From NCBI RefSeq assembly GCF_030209755.1, contig NZ_JARVRH010000012.1, positions 306,726 to 370,725 of the forward strand: a DNA stretch of 64,000 nt, given 5' to 3'. The DNA is from Arthrobacter sp. efr-133-TYG-118. Its GTDB lineage: Bacteria; Actinomycetota; Actinomycetes; Actinomycetales; Micrococcaceae. Below the pieces are notes generated by a model that worked only from the letters and a program-made list of their open reading frames with translations, was not told the origin of the DNA and ran no database searches. Both the position numbers and the translations under genes were made by a program. Of the stretch, positions 54,628 through 63,850 are shown one piece after another. How positions within the stretch are numbered: the stretch's first letter is position 1; each line of letters starts with the position of its first letter.

Positions 54628-54664
54628 GTGTTCGGCGGGGAGGGCAACCCTCCCCGCCGAACAC
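54628..54664. terminator. Bidirectional hairpin between yqeY and uraA
   Basis: A perfect 17-bp GC-rich stem (54628-54644 with 54648-54664) and a 3-nt loop lie between convergent genes, 6 nt after the yqeY stop and 23 nt before the uraA stop. The T-run is weak (AATTT). Confidence 0.8.
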
Positions 54665-54687
54665 ATGAATTTCCCAGGGAGGGGACG

Positions 54688-56040
54688 CTACCGCTTCTTC
54701 CCGCTCCTCTTAGCCGCCGCATTCATCGCTGCCTTTGCCGCTGGCGGCAGCCCTGCCGTCTCCATCTCCGGCTCGGCAACGGTCCCGCGCCAACGGGCCA
54801 GGCCCTTCATGCCGTGGTAGACCGCCAAGGCAGCGGCCGAGCCCAGCGCGATGCCCGTGAACTTCAGTTCGCCGATGGTCCACGTGTAATCCGCGATCCC
54901 GATAATCAACGCGACAGCTGCCGTGGTCAAGTTGATGGGGTTGGAGAAATTGACCTTGTTCTGCACCCAGATCTTTACGCCCAGGACGCCGATCATCCCG
55001 TAGAGCATGGTTGCGGCACCGCCCAGCACGCCGGCGGGAACTGTAGCAATCAGTTCGCCGAACTTGGGCGAGAAACTCAGGAGGATGGCGAAGGTCCCGG
55101 CAACCCAGTAGGCCGCCGTCGAGTAGACCTTCGTGGCTGCCATGACGCCGATATTCTCGGCGTAGGTGGTGGTTCCGGAACCGCCGCCGAATCCGGCGAG
55201 GACCGTCGCGACGCCGTCGGCCATCAACGCGCGGCCGGAGACGTCGTCGAGGTTCCGTCCGGTCATCGCGGCCACGGACTTCACGTGCCCCACGTTTTCG
55301 GCCACGAGCACTAAGACAACCGGCACGAACAAGCCCACGACGCCGAGGTGGAATTCCGGCGACTGGAAGTGAGGCAGCCCGATCCATGAGGCCGAGTCCA
55401 TCTTGGAGTAGTCCACTTCACCGCGCGCCATGGAGGTGAAGTAACCCACCACCACGCCCACCAGGATACTCAAGCGGCCCAGAATACCGCGGAAGAGGAC
55501 GCTCACCAGGATGATCGTCACCAGCGTCACGAGGGCGGTGACCGGGGCCTTGTCGAAGTTCGCCTTTGCTGCCGGAGCCAAGTTCAGGCCGATCAGGGCG
55601 ACGATTGCGCCCGTGACGATAGGCGGCATGGTCCGGTTGATCCACTCAGCGCCGAACTTCTGCACCACTGCGCCGACAAGAGCCAGTACGACGCCGGCAA
55701 GCACCACTCCGCCGAGCGCGCCGGGAACGCCGAACTGCTGCTGGGACGCCAGGATGGGGGCGATGAAGGCAAAGCTCGAACCAAGGTAGCTGGGTACTCG
55801 GCCCTTGGTGATGACCAGGAACAACAGGGTGCCGATGCCGGAAAAGAGCAATGTGGTGGCCGGCGGCATGCCCGTGATGATGGGCACCAGGAAGGTAGCA
55901 CCGAACATCGCGACGACGTGCTGCATGCCGACGCCGATGGTCAACGGCCACGCCAGCCGCTCCTCGGGTGCCACCACGTGTCCCGGCCGGATCGTCTTGC
56001 CGTTGCCGTGCAGCTTCCATTTGGTTCCGAGCATGCTCAT
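54688..56040 (-). CDS. uraA: Uracil/xanthine permease (NCS2 family)
   Basis: A 450-residue NCS2 transporter with about 14 spans. It has the N-terminal LAWPLTIGVGMQHVVAMFGATFLVP, LGSSFAFIAP, the substrate-site LVAENVGHVKSVAA and GFGGGSGTTTYAENIGVMAAT. The Glu in AENVGH and the NIG loop match uracil rather than purine members. A basic tail ends the protein. It is divergent from rutE, suggesting pyrimidine uptake and breakdown. Confidence 0.92.
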   Translation of the reverse strand: MSMLGTKWKLHGNGKTIRPGHVVAPEERLAWPLTIGVGMQHVVAMFGATFLVPIITGMPPATTLLFSGIGTLLFLVITKGRVPSYLGSSFAFIAPILASQQQFGVPGALGGVVLAGVVLALVGAVVQKFGAEWINRTMPPIVTGAIVALIGLNLAPAAKANFDKAPVTALVTLVTIILVSVLFRGILGRLSILVGVVVGYFTSMARGEVDYSKMDSASWIGLPHFQSPEFHLGVVGLFVPVVLVLVAENVGHVKSVAAMTGRNLDDVSGRALMADGVATVLAGFGGGSGTTTYAENIGVMAATKVYSTAAYWVAGTFAILLSFSPKFGELIATVPAGVLGGAATMLYGMIGVLGVKIWVQNKVNFSNPINLTTAAVALIIGIADYTWTIGELKFTGIALGSAAALAVYHGMKGLARWRGTVAEPEMETAGLPPAAKAAMNAAAKRSGKKR

Positions 56041-56227
56041 CTACGGGAGCCTTCCCTGAAAGTTGTGATTGTCCGGGTGCAACCTTACCGCCCGGACAGC
56101 CCGCCGATCCCGCTGTGTGGAACGTCACGTGGCTTCACGGGAAGAGGCGCGGCGAAGTTGAAGTTGCAACCATGGAAAGCATAAGCGCCCGGCCGTCCTT
56201 GGCTGCGGGCAAGCGAAAGGTACGCGA

Positions 56228-56833
56228 ATGACGATCGCCCACGAAGAAGCAGTGATTGACGCCGCAGCAGTCGACGCCATCTTTGCCGAAGCCCGCACTG
56301 CAAACTCCTTTGCCGGCGAGGTCTCCGAGGAGCAGGCACAGGCCATCTACGAACTGACCAAGTTCGGTCCGACCGCGTTCAACTCCCAGCCGTTGCGCGT
56401 CACCTACGTCCGTTCGGACGAGGCCCGCGCCAAGCTCGTCGAGACCCTCTCCCCGGGCAACAAGGCCAAGACCGCTTCCGCTCCGCTGGTCGCAGTGCTT
56501 TCCTACGACACCGCTTGGCACGAGCAGTGGGACAAGTTCCTCCCGGTCTACTCCGCCCCGAAGGCCATGTACGACGCCAACCCCGAGTTCACCGCAACCA
56601 CGGGCAACAACAACGCCCACTTGCAGGCCGGCTACTTCATCCTCGCTGTCCGCTCCCTCGGCTTCGCTGCCGGCCCCATGACCGGTGCCGACTTCGCTGC
56701 GATCGACGCCGAGTTCTTTCCGGCCGGCGACCAGAAGAGCTTCCTCGTGGTCAACATCGGCCAGCCAGGTCCGGACGCTTTCGGCGAAGCCAAGCCGAAG
56801 TTCGCCTACGAGGACGTCGTCCGCACCGTCTAA
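56228..56833 (+). CDS. rutE: Malonic semialdehyde reductase/nitroreductase (RutE/HadB type)
   Basis: A 201-residue flavin reductase of the nitroreductase fold with ELTKFGPTAFNSQPLRVTYVRSDEARAKL, APLVAVLSYDTAWHEQW, LQAGYFILAVRSLGFAAGPM and VVNIGQPG. RutE removes toxic malonic semialdehyde (or 3-oxopropionate) in uracil catabolism. No other rut genes are in view, so a general nitroreductase role remains possible. It is divergent from uraA. Confidence 0.85.
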   Translation: MTIAHEEAVIDAAAVDAIFAEARTANSFAGEVSEEQAQAIYELTKFGPTAFNSQPLRVTYVRSDEARAKLVETLSPGNKAKTASAPLVAVLSYDTAWHEQWDKFLPVYSAPKAMYDANPEFTATTGNNNAHLQAGYFILAVRSLGFAAGPMTGADFAAIDAEFFPAGDQKSFLVVNIGQPGPDAFGEAKPKFAYEDVVRTV

Positions 56834-56837
56834 CCCT

Positions 56838-56980
56838 CGCTCACTTTTGACGTCCTTTTCGCCGACGCCCGCTCACTCTTGTGAGCGGGCGTTTTCGCTT
56901 GAGGGGGCATATGTGAGCGGGCGTTTTCCTCGACCGACCCGCGCTCACCTTTGGCGCCTTTTCCGCCGACGCCCGCTCAC
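56838..56980. repeat. Imperfect direct repeats with GTGAGCGGGCG hairpins
   Basis: A 39-nt unit at 56838-56876 recurs imperfectly at 56942-56980. Each ends GCCGACGCCCGCTCAC. GTGAGCGGGCGTTTTC occurs at 56881-56896 and 56913-56928, so the units can pair in several ways. The region lies between rutE and the LigT gene and looks like a tandem copy of a dispersed actinobacterial repeat. Confidence 0.75.
56865..56896 (+). terminator. Rho-independent terminator after rutE
   Basis: ACGCCCGCTCAC (56865-56876) and GTGAGCGGGCGT (56881-56892) form a 12-bp stem with loop TCTT, then TTTC. It lies 32 nt after the rutE stop. Confidence 0.85.
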
Positions 56981-57033
56981 CACTGTGGGTAGGCGTCGCT
57001 GTGGGAGGGGCGCCGCGGTGGCAAAATTTCCTT

Positions 57034-57534
57034 ATGCGGAATCTGATTCTGGTGGCGTTCGTCGAAGCCGTGGCTGACGGGCTGGTCTTCCCGCGTAGTG
57101 ACTGGCCGCTGCACATCACCCTGTTGAGGTTCGACGTCGAGCCCTCCGATGGTGACGACATCGCCGCGCGCCTCACCGAGCTTGTTGCGGCGCCCGCAAT
57201 GGGCGCCTTAGGGGCGGATCTCAGCGTAGGGCCCGACGCCGGATTCGGTCACCAAGGGTCCATCCCGGTCAGCCTTGTGGAGCACCATCCCATTTTGCAG
57301 GGTCTGCACGAAGAATTGTTCGACGCCGTGGCAAGCGTCGGAGGGCGCGTGGCAACCCCGCGCTACGTCATGGAGAACTACCGCCCGCATATTTCGCATC
57401 ACGACGGCAAGCGCCCCAAGCCGGGTGACGCCGTCGTGCTCGACCAGATCGCGCTGGTGGACATGGCGCCGGGAGGCAACCACACCATACGCCGAATCCT
57501 CAAGCTGTGGCGCCTCCCGGCGGAGTCAAACTAG
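57034..57534 (+). CDS. 2H phosphoesterase (LigT/2'-5' RNA ligase-like)
   Basis: A 166-residue protein with the two HxS/T motifs of the family, PLHITLLRF and YRPHISHHDG. These catalyse hydrolysis or transfer of 2',3'-cyclic phosphates in RNA or ADP-ribose derivatives. The central SVGPDAGFGHQGSIPVSLVEHHPI matches short actinobacterial members. A GTG at 57001 gives a longer form, but the ATG at 57034 starts at the fold. Confidence 0.86.
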   Translation: MRNLILVAFVEAVADGLVFPRSDWPLHITLLRFDVEPSDGDDIAARLTELVAAPAMGALGADLSVGPDAGFGHQGSIPVSLVEHHPILQGLHEELFDAVASVGGRVATPRYVMENYRPHISHHDGKRPKPGDAVVLDQIALVDMAPGGNHTIRRILKLWRLPAESN

Positions 57535-57541
57535 GTAGGGG

Positions 57542-59218
57542 CTAGGAGATCACGCCGTCCACGAGCGCCTTGGCCTCTTCCTGGACCTGCTTGAGGTGGT
57601 CTGCACCCTTGAAGGACTCGGCGTAGATCTTGTAGACGTCCTCGGTTCCCGACGGACGGGCCGCGAACCAGGCGTTCTCCGTGACAACTTTGAGCCCGCC
57701 GATTGAGGCACCGTTTCCCGGAGCCTCGGTCAGCTTGGCGGTGATTTCCTCGCCCGCCAAGGTGGTGGCCGTGACGTCCGCGGCGGAGAGTTTGCCGAGC
57801 TTGGCCTTCTGCTCACGCGTGGCAGCGGCGTCGATCCGGGCATAGACGGGTGCGCCGAACTGGTCCGTGAGGCCCTTATACAGCTGGGACGGCGACTTGC
57901 CGGTGACCGCCGTGATCTCCGATGCCAGGAGGGCCAGCAGGATGCCGTCCTTGTCGGTGGTCCAGACGCTTCCATCGCGCTTGTTGAACGAGGCGCCCGC
58001 CGATTCTTCGCCACCGAAGGCACCCTCGCCGGAAAGCAAGCCGGGGACGAACCACTTGAAGCCCACGGGAACTTCCACGAGCTTGCGGCCCAGTCCGGCG
58101 GCTACCCGGTCAATGATGGACGAGGAGACGAGGGTCTTGCCGACCACGGACTCCGGGTTCCAGCCCGTGCGGTTGCGGTAAAGGTAGTCGATCGCAACCG
58201 CGAGGTAGTGGTTAGGGTTCATCAAGCCGCCTTGCCCATCAACAAAGGGTGTCACGATGCCGTGGCGGTCAGCGTCGGCGTCGTTTCCGGTAGCGATGTC
58301 GAAGGCCCCCGTGCCGGCCGAAGCACTGTCGGACATGCGCTTGATGAGCGAGGCCATGGCCGACGGCGAGGAGCAGTCCATGCGGATCTTCTCATCCCAA
58401 TCGAGGGTCATGAATGCCCATTGCGGGTCCACGGTGGGGTTGACCACGGTCAGGTCGAGCTGGTGACGCTCGCCGATTTCACCCCAGTAGTCCACGGATG
58501 CGCCGCCCATGGGGTCAGCGCCGATGCGCACGCCGGCGGTACGGATCGCATCGAGGTCCAGGACGGATGGGAGGTCGTCCACGTAGCTGCTCAGGAAATC
58601 GAACTTGCCCGTTCCATCCGCTTTAAGGGCGTCGTTCAACGGAATCCGCTTGACGCCGCGCAGCCCGTTTTCCAAGAGCTCGTTGGCGCGGTTGGCGATC
58701 CAGCCGGTGGCGTCCGTGTCGGCAGGGCCGCCGTGCGGAGGGTTGTACTTGAAACCACCGTCGGCCGGAGGGTTGTGGCTCGGGGTGACCACGATGCCGT
58801 CCGCCTGGGGCTGGCCGGGGCCGGCTTCGTTGTTGTACTTCAGGATTGCGTGGCTCAGGGCCGGGGTGGGTGTGTAGCCGTGCCGCGCGTCGATCAGCAC
58901 GTTGACGCCGTTGGCAGCGAGCACTTCAAGGGCGGAATTCTGCGCTGGTTCGCTGAGCCCGTGGGTGTCCTTGGCCAGGAAGAGAGGGCCGGTGATGCCC
59001 TGCCCTGCACGGTATTCCACAATCGCCTGGGTTATGGCGAGGATATGCCCTTCATTGAATGAGGCCTTGAGGCTCGACCCCCGATGCCCGGAGGTGCCGA
59101 AGGCAACGCGCTGCGCTGGATCACTCAGATCCGGCGTCACGTCGTAGTACGCGTCAAGAAGAGCGGTGATGTCTACAAGGTCCTGGGGAAGGGCAACAGT
59201 GCCCGCACGGCTAGCCAT
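57542..59218 (-). CDS. pgm: Phosphoglucomutase (alpha-D-glucose phosphate specific)
   Basis: A 558-residue enzyme interconverting glucose-1-P and glucose-6-P. It has [21 protein letters not shown] with the phosphoserine, [22 protein letters not shown], the metal loop [12 protein letters not shown], the sugar loop [11 protein letters not shown] and the C-terminal phosphate loop [16 protein letters not shown]. It links glycogen and cell-wall sugar nucleotide synthesis to glycolysis. Confidence 0.96.
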   Translation of the reverse strand: MASRAGTVALPQDLVDITALLDAYYDVTPDLSDPAQRVAFGTSGHRGSSLKASFNEGHILAITQAIVEYRAGQGITGPLFLAKDTHGLSEPAQNSALEVLAANGVNVLIDARHGYTPTPALSHAILKYNNEAGPGQPQADGIVVTPSHNPPADGGFKYNPPHGGPADTDATGWIANRANELLENGLRGVKRIPLNDALKADGTGKFDFLSSYVDDLPSVLDLDAIRTAGVRIGADPMGGASVDYWGEIGERHQLDLTVVNPTVDPQWAFMTLDWDEKIRMDCSSPSAMASLIKRMSDSASAGTGAFDIATGNDADADRHGIVTPFVDGQGGLMNPNHYLAVAIDYLYRNRTGWNPESVVGKTLVSSSIIDRVAAGLGRKLVEVPVGFKWFVPGLLSGEGAFGGEESAGASFNKRDGSVWTTDKDGILLALLASEITAVTGKSPSQLYKGLTDQFGAPVYARIDAAATREQKAKLGKLSAADVTATTLAGEEITAKLTEAPGNGASIGGLKVVTENAWFAARPSGTEDVYKIYAESFKGADHLKQVQEEAKALVDGVIS

Positions 59219-59425
59219 TGACCCAGCATGCCAGACCGTCAGGTGAGCTTGAAGAGAAAACCCACTATTGCGGTGCCTGTGACTTCGTATTTCCGCTTGA
59301 CCGAGGAAGATTCACTGCCCGTTTACCGGAGTGCGGCATGGGGTTGGGGAGCTGGGGCTCCGGAGCTTATGTGCGCCTTCGCTCGGCGGTAGGCTGGGCA
59401 CAAAGACTCGCAAGGGGGATTTTCC

Positions 59426-60040
59426 ATGACCGACCAGCCAGCTAAACCCGAGAACACTCCGGAGGGAGACGAACCGCCCAAGGGCTACGAACCGCCGTCG
59501 TACATTCCGCCCGCACCCCAACCCGGCGAAAACCCGTACGGCGAGCAGCCGTTTGCCTCGCCGGCGGCCTCTGGCCCCTACGGCCAGCCCCAGGCGCAGC
59601 AGCCGCAGGAACCGTACGGCCAGCCCCAGGGCGCCCCGGCTCAATTCGGCCAGCCCGCCTACGGACAGCAGCCGGCCAGCCCCTATGGACAGCCCGCTTC
59701 GCCGTATGGGCAACCTCCCCAAGGGCCGCCTGCATACGGGCAGCCGACCAGCCCTTACGGCCAGCCCGCTTACTATGGCATGCCCGTCGAGCCCAAGGGC
59801 CTGAGTATTGCGAGTATGTGCTGCGGGATCGCGGTCTTTGTGGGCCTTGGCTTCTTCGTCCTGCCCCAGATTGCCGCCGTGATCCTCGGCCACATGGCCC
59901 TCAAGAAGGAACCGGCCGGCAAAGGCATGGCGATTGCGGGCCTCGTAATGGGGTACCTCGGCATTGTCGGCGTGATCATATTCTGGGTCTTTATCGCGAT
60001 TTTTGCTGCGACTGCTTCGCGTTACAACTACAACTACTAG
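59426..60040 (+). CDS. Pro/Gln/Tyr-rich membrane protein with DUF4190-like tail
   Basis: A 204-residue protein. Residues about 10-115 are a low-complexity region rich in repeated PYGQP. A two-helix membrane domain follows ([58 protein letters not shown]), as in DUF4190/DUF4352-type actinobacterial proteins. Function is unknown; related proteins are often localised by their disordered N terminus. A strong hairpin follows the stop. Confidence 0.82.
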   Translation: MTDQPAKPENTPEGDEPPKGYEPPSYIPPAPQPGENPYGEQPFASPAASGPYGQPQAQQPQEPYGQPQGAPAQFGQPAYGQQPASPYGQPASPYGQPPQGPPAYGQPTSPYGQPAYYGMPVEPKGLSIASMCCGIAVFVGLGFFVLPQIAAVILGHMALKKEPAGKGMAIAGLVMGYLGIVGVIIFWVFIAIFAATASRYNYNY

Positions 60041-60046
60041 CAACAA

Positions 60047-60101
60047 CGACGGCGGCCGGTGCGTCTGGCAGGAAACCCACCAAACGCACCGGCCGCCGTC
60101 G
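60047..60101. terminator. Bidirectional hairpin between the DUF4190-like and POT genes
   Basis: Perfect 18-bp arms 60047-60064 and 60084-60101 flank a 19-nt loop. It lies 6 nt after one stop codon and 21 nt before the convergent stop codon. It ends CGGTTT on the plus strand. Confidence 0.85.
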
Positions 60102-60122
60102 CGGTTTAAGTCGGTGACGTGA

Positions 60123-61592
60123 CTAGCGCACGCCGCCCATCAATTTCTTGATGGCGGGCGAGCCGGCTGCCAAGGCCACAGCGATGACCACGGCCGTGCC
60201 GCCGACGCCCAGGAAGTACGGCAGTTCGTTGTCAGGGTTGTGCAGTCCGGCCAGGATGCCGGCCAGCGCGGTGCCGAGGGACACCGAGAGGAAGAACAGG
60301 GCCACCATCTGGGTGTGGAAGGCCTTGGGTGCCAGCTTGGTGCTCACGGACAGGCCGATCGGGGACAGGAACAACTCCGCCAAAGTGAAGAGGAACAGGA
60401 TTCCCACAAGCACCAGAAGCGGGGTCTTTCCTGTCCCGGTCAACGGGATGAAGGCAAGGAACGCCAGGCCCATGACGAAGAGTCCGGCAGCGAACTTGAT
60501 GGGGGATCCCGGCTGCTTCGGACCGAGTTTTGTCCACAGGGCAGCCATGACGCCTGCGAACACGATGATGAATACAGGGTTGATTGACTGTACCCAGGCT
60601 GCCGGCATTTCCCAGCCGAAGAGGTTGCGGTCCAGTTTTTCCTCCGAGTACACGGCAATGAACGTGAACTGCTGCTGGAAGAGTGCCCAGAACGCTGCCG
60701 ACGCGATGTACAGCGGAATGAACGCGACAACGCGCTTGCGCTCAATCGGCGTGACCTTCTTGCTCCTGAAGATCAACGTGAAGTAGATCAGCGAGGCGAC
60801 AATGGCTGCGTAAGCCATGCTGCGGGCCAGGTTGCCGGGGTTCACCACACCGGTCATCAGCAGCACGGCGATCACGGCGGCGATGCCGAAGAAGATGAGC
60901 CCGTAACGGCTCCGCTGTTCGGAGGGAAGGGGGTTCGGGACACGGTGGGCTTCTTCCGGGAGCTTGTTTCGACCCAGTGCGTAGATGACGAGGCCGATCG
61001 CCATGCCGATTGCGGCTGCGCCGAAGCCCCAGTGGAAGCCGTTGCTTTCCTGCAGCCAGCCGGTAACGAGCGGTCCAATGAGGGCGCCGAGGTTGATGCC
61101 CATGTAGAAGATGGAGAATCCAGCGTCACGCCGTTCGTCCTTCTCCCCATAAAGGGTGCCAACCAGTGCTGTTGCGTTCGCCTTGAGGCCACCGGATCCG
61201 ATACCCACCAGCACCAGGCCTGCCACCAGGCCAGGGATGCCGGGCAGGAGGGCAAGTGCGATGTGGCCGGCCATGATCATGATGGCGGAACCGAAAAGTA
61301 CCCGTTCGGAGCCGAAAAGCCGGTCCGCCAACCATGCGCCCAGGATCGTGGAGAGGTATACGCCTCCGCCGTACGCGCCAACCAGTCCGGCGGCGAGCGA
61401 TTTGTCGATCGAGAGTCCGCCGTGGTCCGCCGTGAAGTACATGTAGTAAAGCAGGATGCCCTGCATGCCGTAGAAGGAGAATCGTTCCCACATTTCTACG
61501 GAGAAGAGGCTGGCCAGCATCTTTGGGTGGCCGAAAAATGACGTATCGCCCGCGTTTTTGGCGGGCGTCCGCGTGTCTAGAGTTGTGCTCAT
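60123..61592 (-). CDS. POT/PTR-family proton-dependent oligopeptide transporter
   Basis: A 489-residue MFS transporter with about 12-14 spans. The family signature SVEMWERFSFYGMQGILLYYM and the second signature FSIFYMGINLGALIGPLVTGWL are complete. ERKRVVAFIPLYIASAAFWALFQQQ supplies the conserved Glu/Arg region of the transport site. It imports di- and tripeptides with protons. The 64-nt gap to the amidase gene contains GTGACA/TGTCAC at 61604-61629, a possible regulator site. Confidence 0.93.
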   Translation of the reverse strand: MSTTLDTRTPAKNAGDTSFFGHPKMLASLFSVEMWERFSFYGMQGILLYYMYFTADHGGLSIDKSLAAGLVGAYGGGVYLSTILGAWLADRLFGSERVLFGSAIMIMAGHIALALLPGIPGLVAGLVLVGIGSGGLKANATALVGTLYGEKDERRDAGFSIFYMGINLGALIGPLVTGWLQESNGFHWGFGAAAIGMAIGLVIYALGRNKLPEEAHRVPNPLPSEQRSRYGLIFFGIAAVIAVLLMTGVVNPGNLARSMAYAAIVASLIYFTLIFRSKKVTPIERKRVVAFIPLYIASAAFWALFQQQFTFIAVYSEEKLDRNLFGWEMPAAWVQSINPVFIIVFAGVMAALWTKLGPKQPGSPIKFAAGLFVMGLAFLAFIPLTGTGKTPLLVLVGILFLFTLAELFLSPIGLSVSTKLAPKAFHTQMVALFFLSVSLGTALAGILAGLHNPDNELPYFLGVGGTAVVIAVALAAGSPAIKKLMGGVR

Positions 61593-61656
61593 CTAATCCA
61601 TGGTGACATTGACTGAGCGCATTGTCACATCATTTAGATGCCTAGGGCAACTATTC

Positions 61657-63108
61657 TCAGGCAATAGGGGCCGGCTTTTGCTGCCCCTCAAGCTGCCTTG
61701 CGAGCCGCAGGAGCAGGAGCTCGGATCCCGGTTTTCCGATGAGCTGGATGCCCATCGGAAACCCCGTTCCAGGTGTCGGGCCGGTCCAATGCACGGGCAC
61801 GGTGATCGCCGGCAGTCCGCACACGTTCACCATGGAGGACCAGGGCGCAAACTCGCATTGCTTGCGGTAGTCATCGTCCGCGTCGCCGGGCCAATCGGGG
61901 GCCGGCCATTGCTCGCCTCCGGGCATTGTCCCGGTGAACCAGCCCACGGGCCGGGGCGTCTGTGCCAGCGACGGCGTCAGGACGAGGTCCCACTGCGCGT
62001 ACTGGGTGACGGTGTCGTGGGTGAACTGCCGAAGGAAGCCGAGCGCTTCGTTGACCTTGCCTGCGCTCCGCTGTTGCGCCCGACGCCGGAAGGTCCGGGT
62101 CAGCGGGGTCAGCAAGGCTTCGCGCTGGGGCAGGATCCGTGCGCTCCCGACGCCGGCGGTCCAGGCGGTCGTGAACGCTTCCGGATAGCGATTGTCGTAG
62201 CGGATCTCGGCGTCGAGCACTGAATGGCCCGCTTCCGTCAACAGTTCGATGCCCTTGGCGAGGGCATCCAGGGCCTCCCGCTCCGGGGCGAACGGGAAGG
62301 TGGTGGACCACGGGCTGTCCAGGCTTGCGCCGATGCGCAAGGCCGCGGGCGTTTCCTCGAGGCCCGCAAGGTAGCCCCCTTCCGGCCTGATTCCGTTCGG
62401 GACGAGGGCATCCATCATGAGCGCGGCGTCGGCGGCGGAGCGCGCCAAGGGGCCGGCCACCACGAGGCGTGCCGCGTCCCCGACGCTTTCCCCGGCCGGC
62501 ACCAAGCCCCGGCCCGGCTTCAACCCCAGCAGTCCACATGCCGCAGCAGGAATACGTATCGATCCGCCGCCGTCGCTCCCTGGCGCGAAGGGAACCAAGG
62601 CCGCCGCAACCGCGGCAGCGCTCCCTCCCGAAGACCCGCCGGAGCTGCGGCTCAATGCGTGTGGATTGCGCGACGGCGGTGCGATGCGGTTTTCGCTGTA
62701 GGCCGTGAGTCCGAACTCCGGAACCTGAGTCTTGCCCAGTGAGATGGCACCGGCGCCTTTAAGCGTCGCGGCAAGGGCTCCGTCCTCCGGAGCGGGCTTA
62801 CGGTCCAGGGCTGCACTGCCGTGGGTGGTCACGACTCCAGCAACGTCGGTGAGGTCTTTGAAAGCCAGCGGCACGCCGTGCAGGAGGGGAAGCTCGGGAC
62901 CTCCGTTGCGCCGGCGAACGTACGCTGCGTCAGCGGCTCGGGCGTCGAGCACGGCCTGGTCTGGCGTCACCGTGACGAAGGCGCCCAACGTATGGTTCAG
63001 CTGTCCGATTCTCGCAAGGAAGTGCTCGGCCGCCTCCGTCGCAGAGAGCTGACCGGCGGCCAGGGCCTGGCGCAACTCGACCGCGCCGAGTTCGTGGATG
63101 TCAGCCAA
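61657..63108 (-). CDS. Amidase-signature family amidase
   Basis: A 483-residue amidase. It has the catalytic Lys in GVPLAFKDLTDV, the cis-Ser in SGGSSGGSAAAVAAALVP and the nucleophilic Ser in GSDGGGSIRIPAA. The TTG at 63108 overlaps the peptidase E stop by 8 nt (CTTGGCTGA) with GGAG 10 nt upstream. An ATG at 63357 would place 83 unconserved residues in front, all read out of frame through pepE, so it is rejected. Substrate unknown; members hydrolyse amides and can act as GatA-like enzymes. Confidence 0.86.
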   Translation of the reverse strand: MADIHELGAVELRQALAAGQLSATEAAEHFLARIGQLNHTLGAFVTVTPDQAVLDARAADAAYVRRRNGGPELPLLHGVPLAFKDLTDVAGVVTTHGSAALDRKPAPEDGALAATLKGAGAISLGKTQVPEFGLTAYSENRIAPPSRNPHALSRSSGGSSGGSAAAVAAALVPFAPGSDGGGSIRIPAAACGLLGLKPGRGLVPAGESVGDAARLVVAGPLARSAADAALMMDALVPNGIRPEGGYLAGLEETPAALRIGASLDSPWSTTFPFAPEREALDALAKGIELLTEAGHSVLDAEIRYDNRYPEAFTTAWTAGVGSARILPQREALLTPLTRTFRRRAQQRSAGKVNEALGFLRQFTHDTVTQYAQWDLVLTPSLAQTPRPVGWFTGTMPGGEQWPAPDWPGDADDDYRKQCEFAPWSSMVNVCGLPAITVPVHWTGPTPGTGFPMGIQLIGKPGSELLLLRLARQLEGQQKPAPIA

Positions 63109-63850
63109 GGAAGCGGGACTCCAAGCGCTCCTCCACGGCGACGGGAAGGGCGTCGGCCGAATCGCCGGGTGCCGCGGTGACGCGATAAGCAGCCTTGCCC
63201 CTGACTTCGGCAACCACGTCCACAAGTTCCGTGCCTCTGTAAACGAGGCCGACGCCGTCGTCGGTGCAGTGCGTTTCCCCCAGCACGCCCTGTGCCACCA
63301 ACCGGTGGACCAGAGGGCGGCGGCCCGGCTCGGAGTCATAGTGGACGCCGTTGGCATAGGGGAGCAAGCCCAGTCCGTTGGTCACTGCGCGCAATTCAGG
63401 GCCGTAGGAATCCGTGGTGCCGCCCTGGAACCAACAAATCGAGCCTGCGGACACTCCGGCCAGCACCACACCCTGTTCCCAGACGCGGCTCAAAATGCCA
63501 TCCAGCCCGTGCGCACGCCATACGGCCAGAAGATTGACCACGGAGCCACCGTTGACCCACACCACGTCCTGTTCCAAAAGGTAGGCCTCTGGATCGCCGT
63601 AATTGGGCATCGTGAAAAGGTTGAGGTGGCTGAAATCGAACCCCGAAACCCGTGCGGCTTGGTCCAATTCCGCAGCGAACCAACGCTGGTCTCCGGAGGC
63701 CGTGCCGATATGCGCCACTCGCGGCGCGCGCCCGCTCACCCCGGAGAGTTCGACGGCGTGGTGAACCAGGAGGTCGAACTCCATCCTGGTGCGATGACCG
63801 GACTTATATCCGCCGGAGGTTGCCAGAATGGTGGGCTCGCCAGCAGCCAT
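63101..63850 (-). CDS. pepE: Peptidase E-like (S51) alpha-aspartyl dipeptidase
   Basis: A 249-residue S51-family protein. The nucleophile elbow is VVLAGVSAGSICWFQGG, preceded by DVVWVNGGSVVNLL. His and Asp/Glu partners lie in YDSEPGRRPLVHRLVAQG. PepE cleaves Asp-Xaa dipeptides. Cyanophycinase is a more distant relative. A GGAGGCACC SD precedes the ATG. It is translationally coupled to the amidase. The last 150 nt of the window (63851-64000) show no gene. Confidence 0.88.
   Translation of the reverse strand: MAAGEPTILATSGGYKSGHRTRMEFDLLVHHAVELSGVSGRAPRVAHIGTASGDQRWFAAELDQAARVSGFDFSHLNLFTMPNYGDPEAYLLEQDVVWVNGGSVVNLLAVWRAHGLDGILSRVWEQGVVLAGVSAGSICWFQGGTTDSYGPELRAVTNGLGLLPYANGVHYDSEPGRRPLVHRLVAQGVLGETHCTDDGVGLVYRGTELVDVVAEVRGKAAYRVTAAPGDSADALPVAVEERLESRFLG

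Noticed and set aside
61604..61629. GTGACA/TGTCAC repeat as a firm operator of the POT gene
   Set aside because: Six-bp arms 14 nt apart are too weak on their own; mentioned only within the POT entry.
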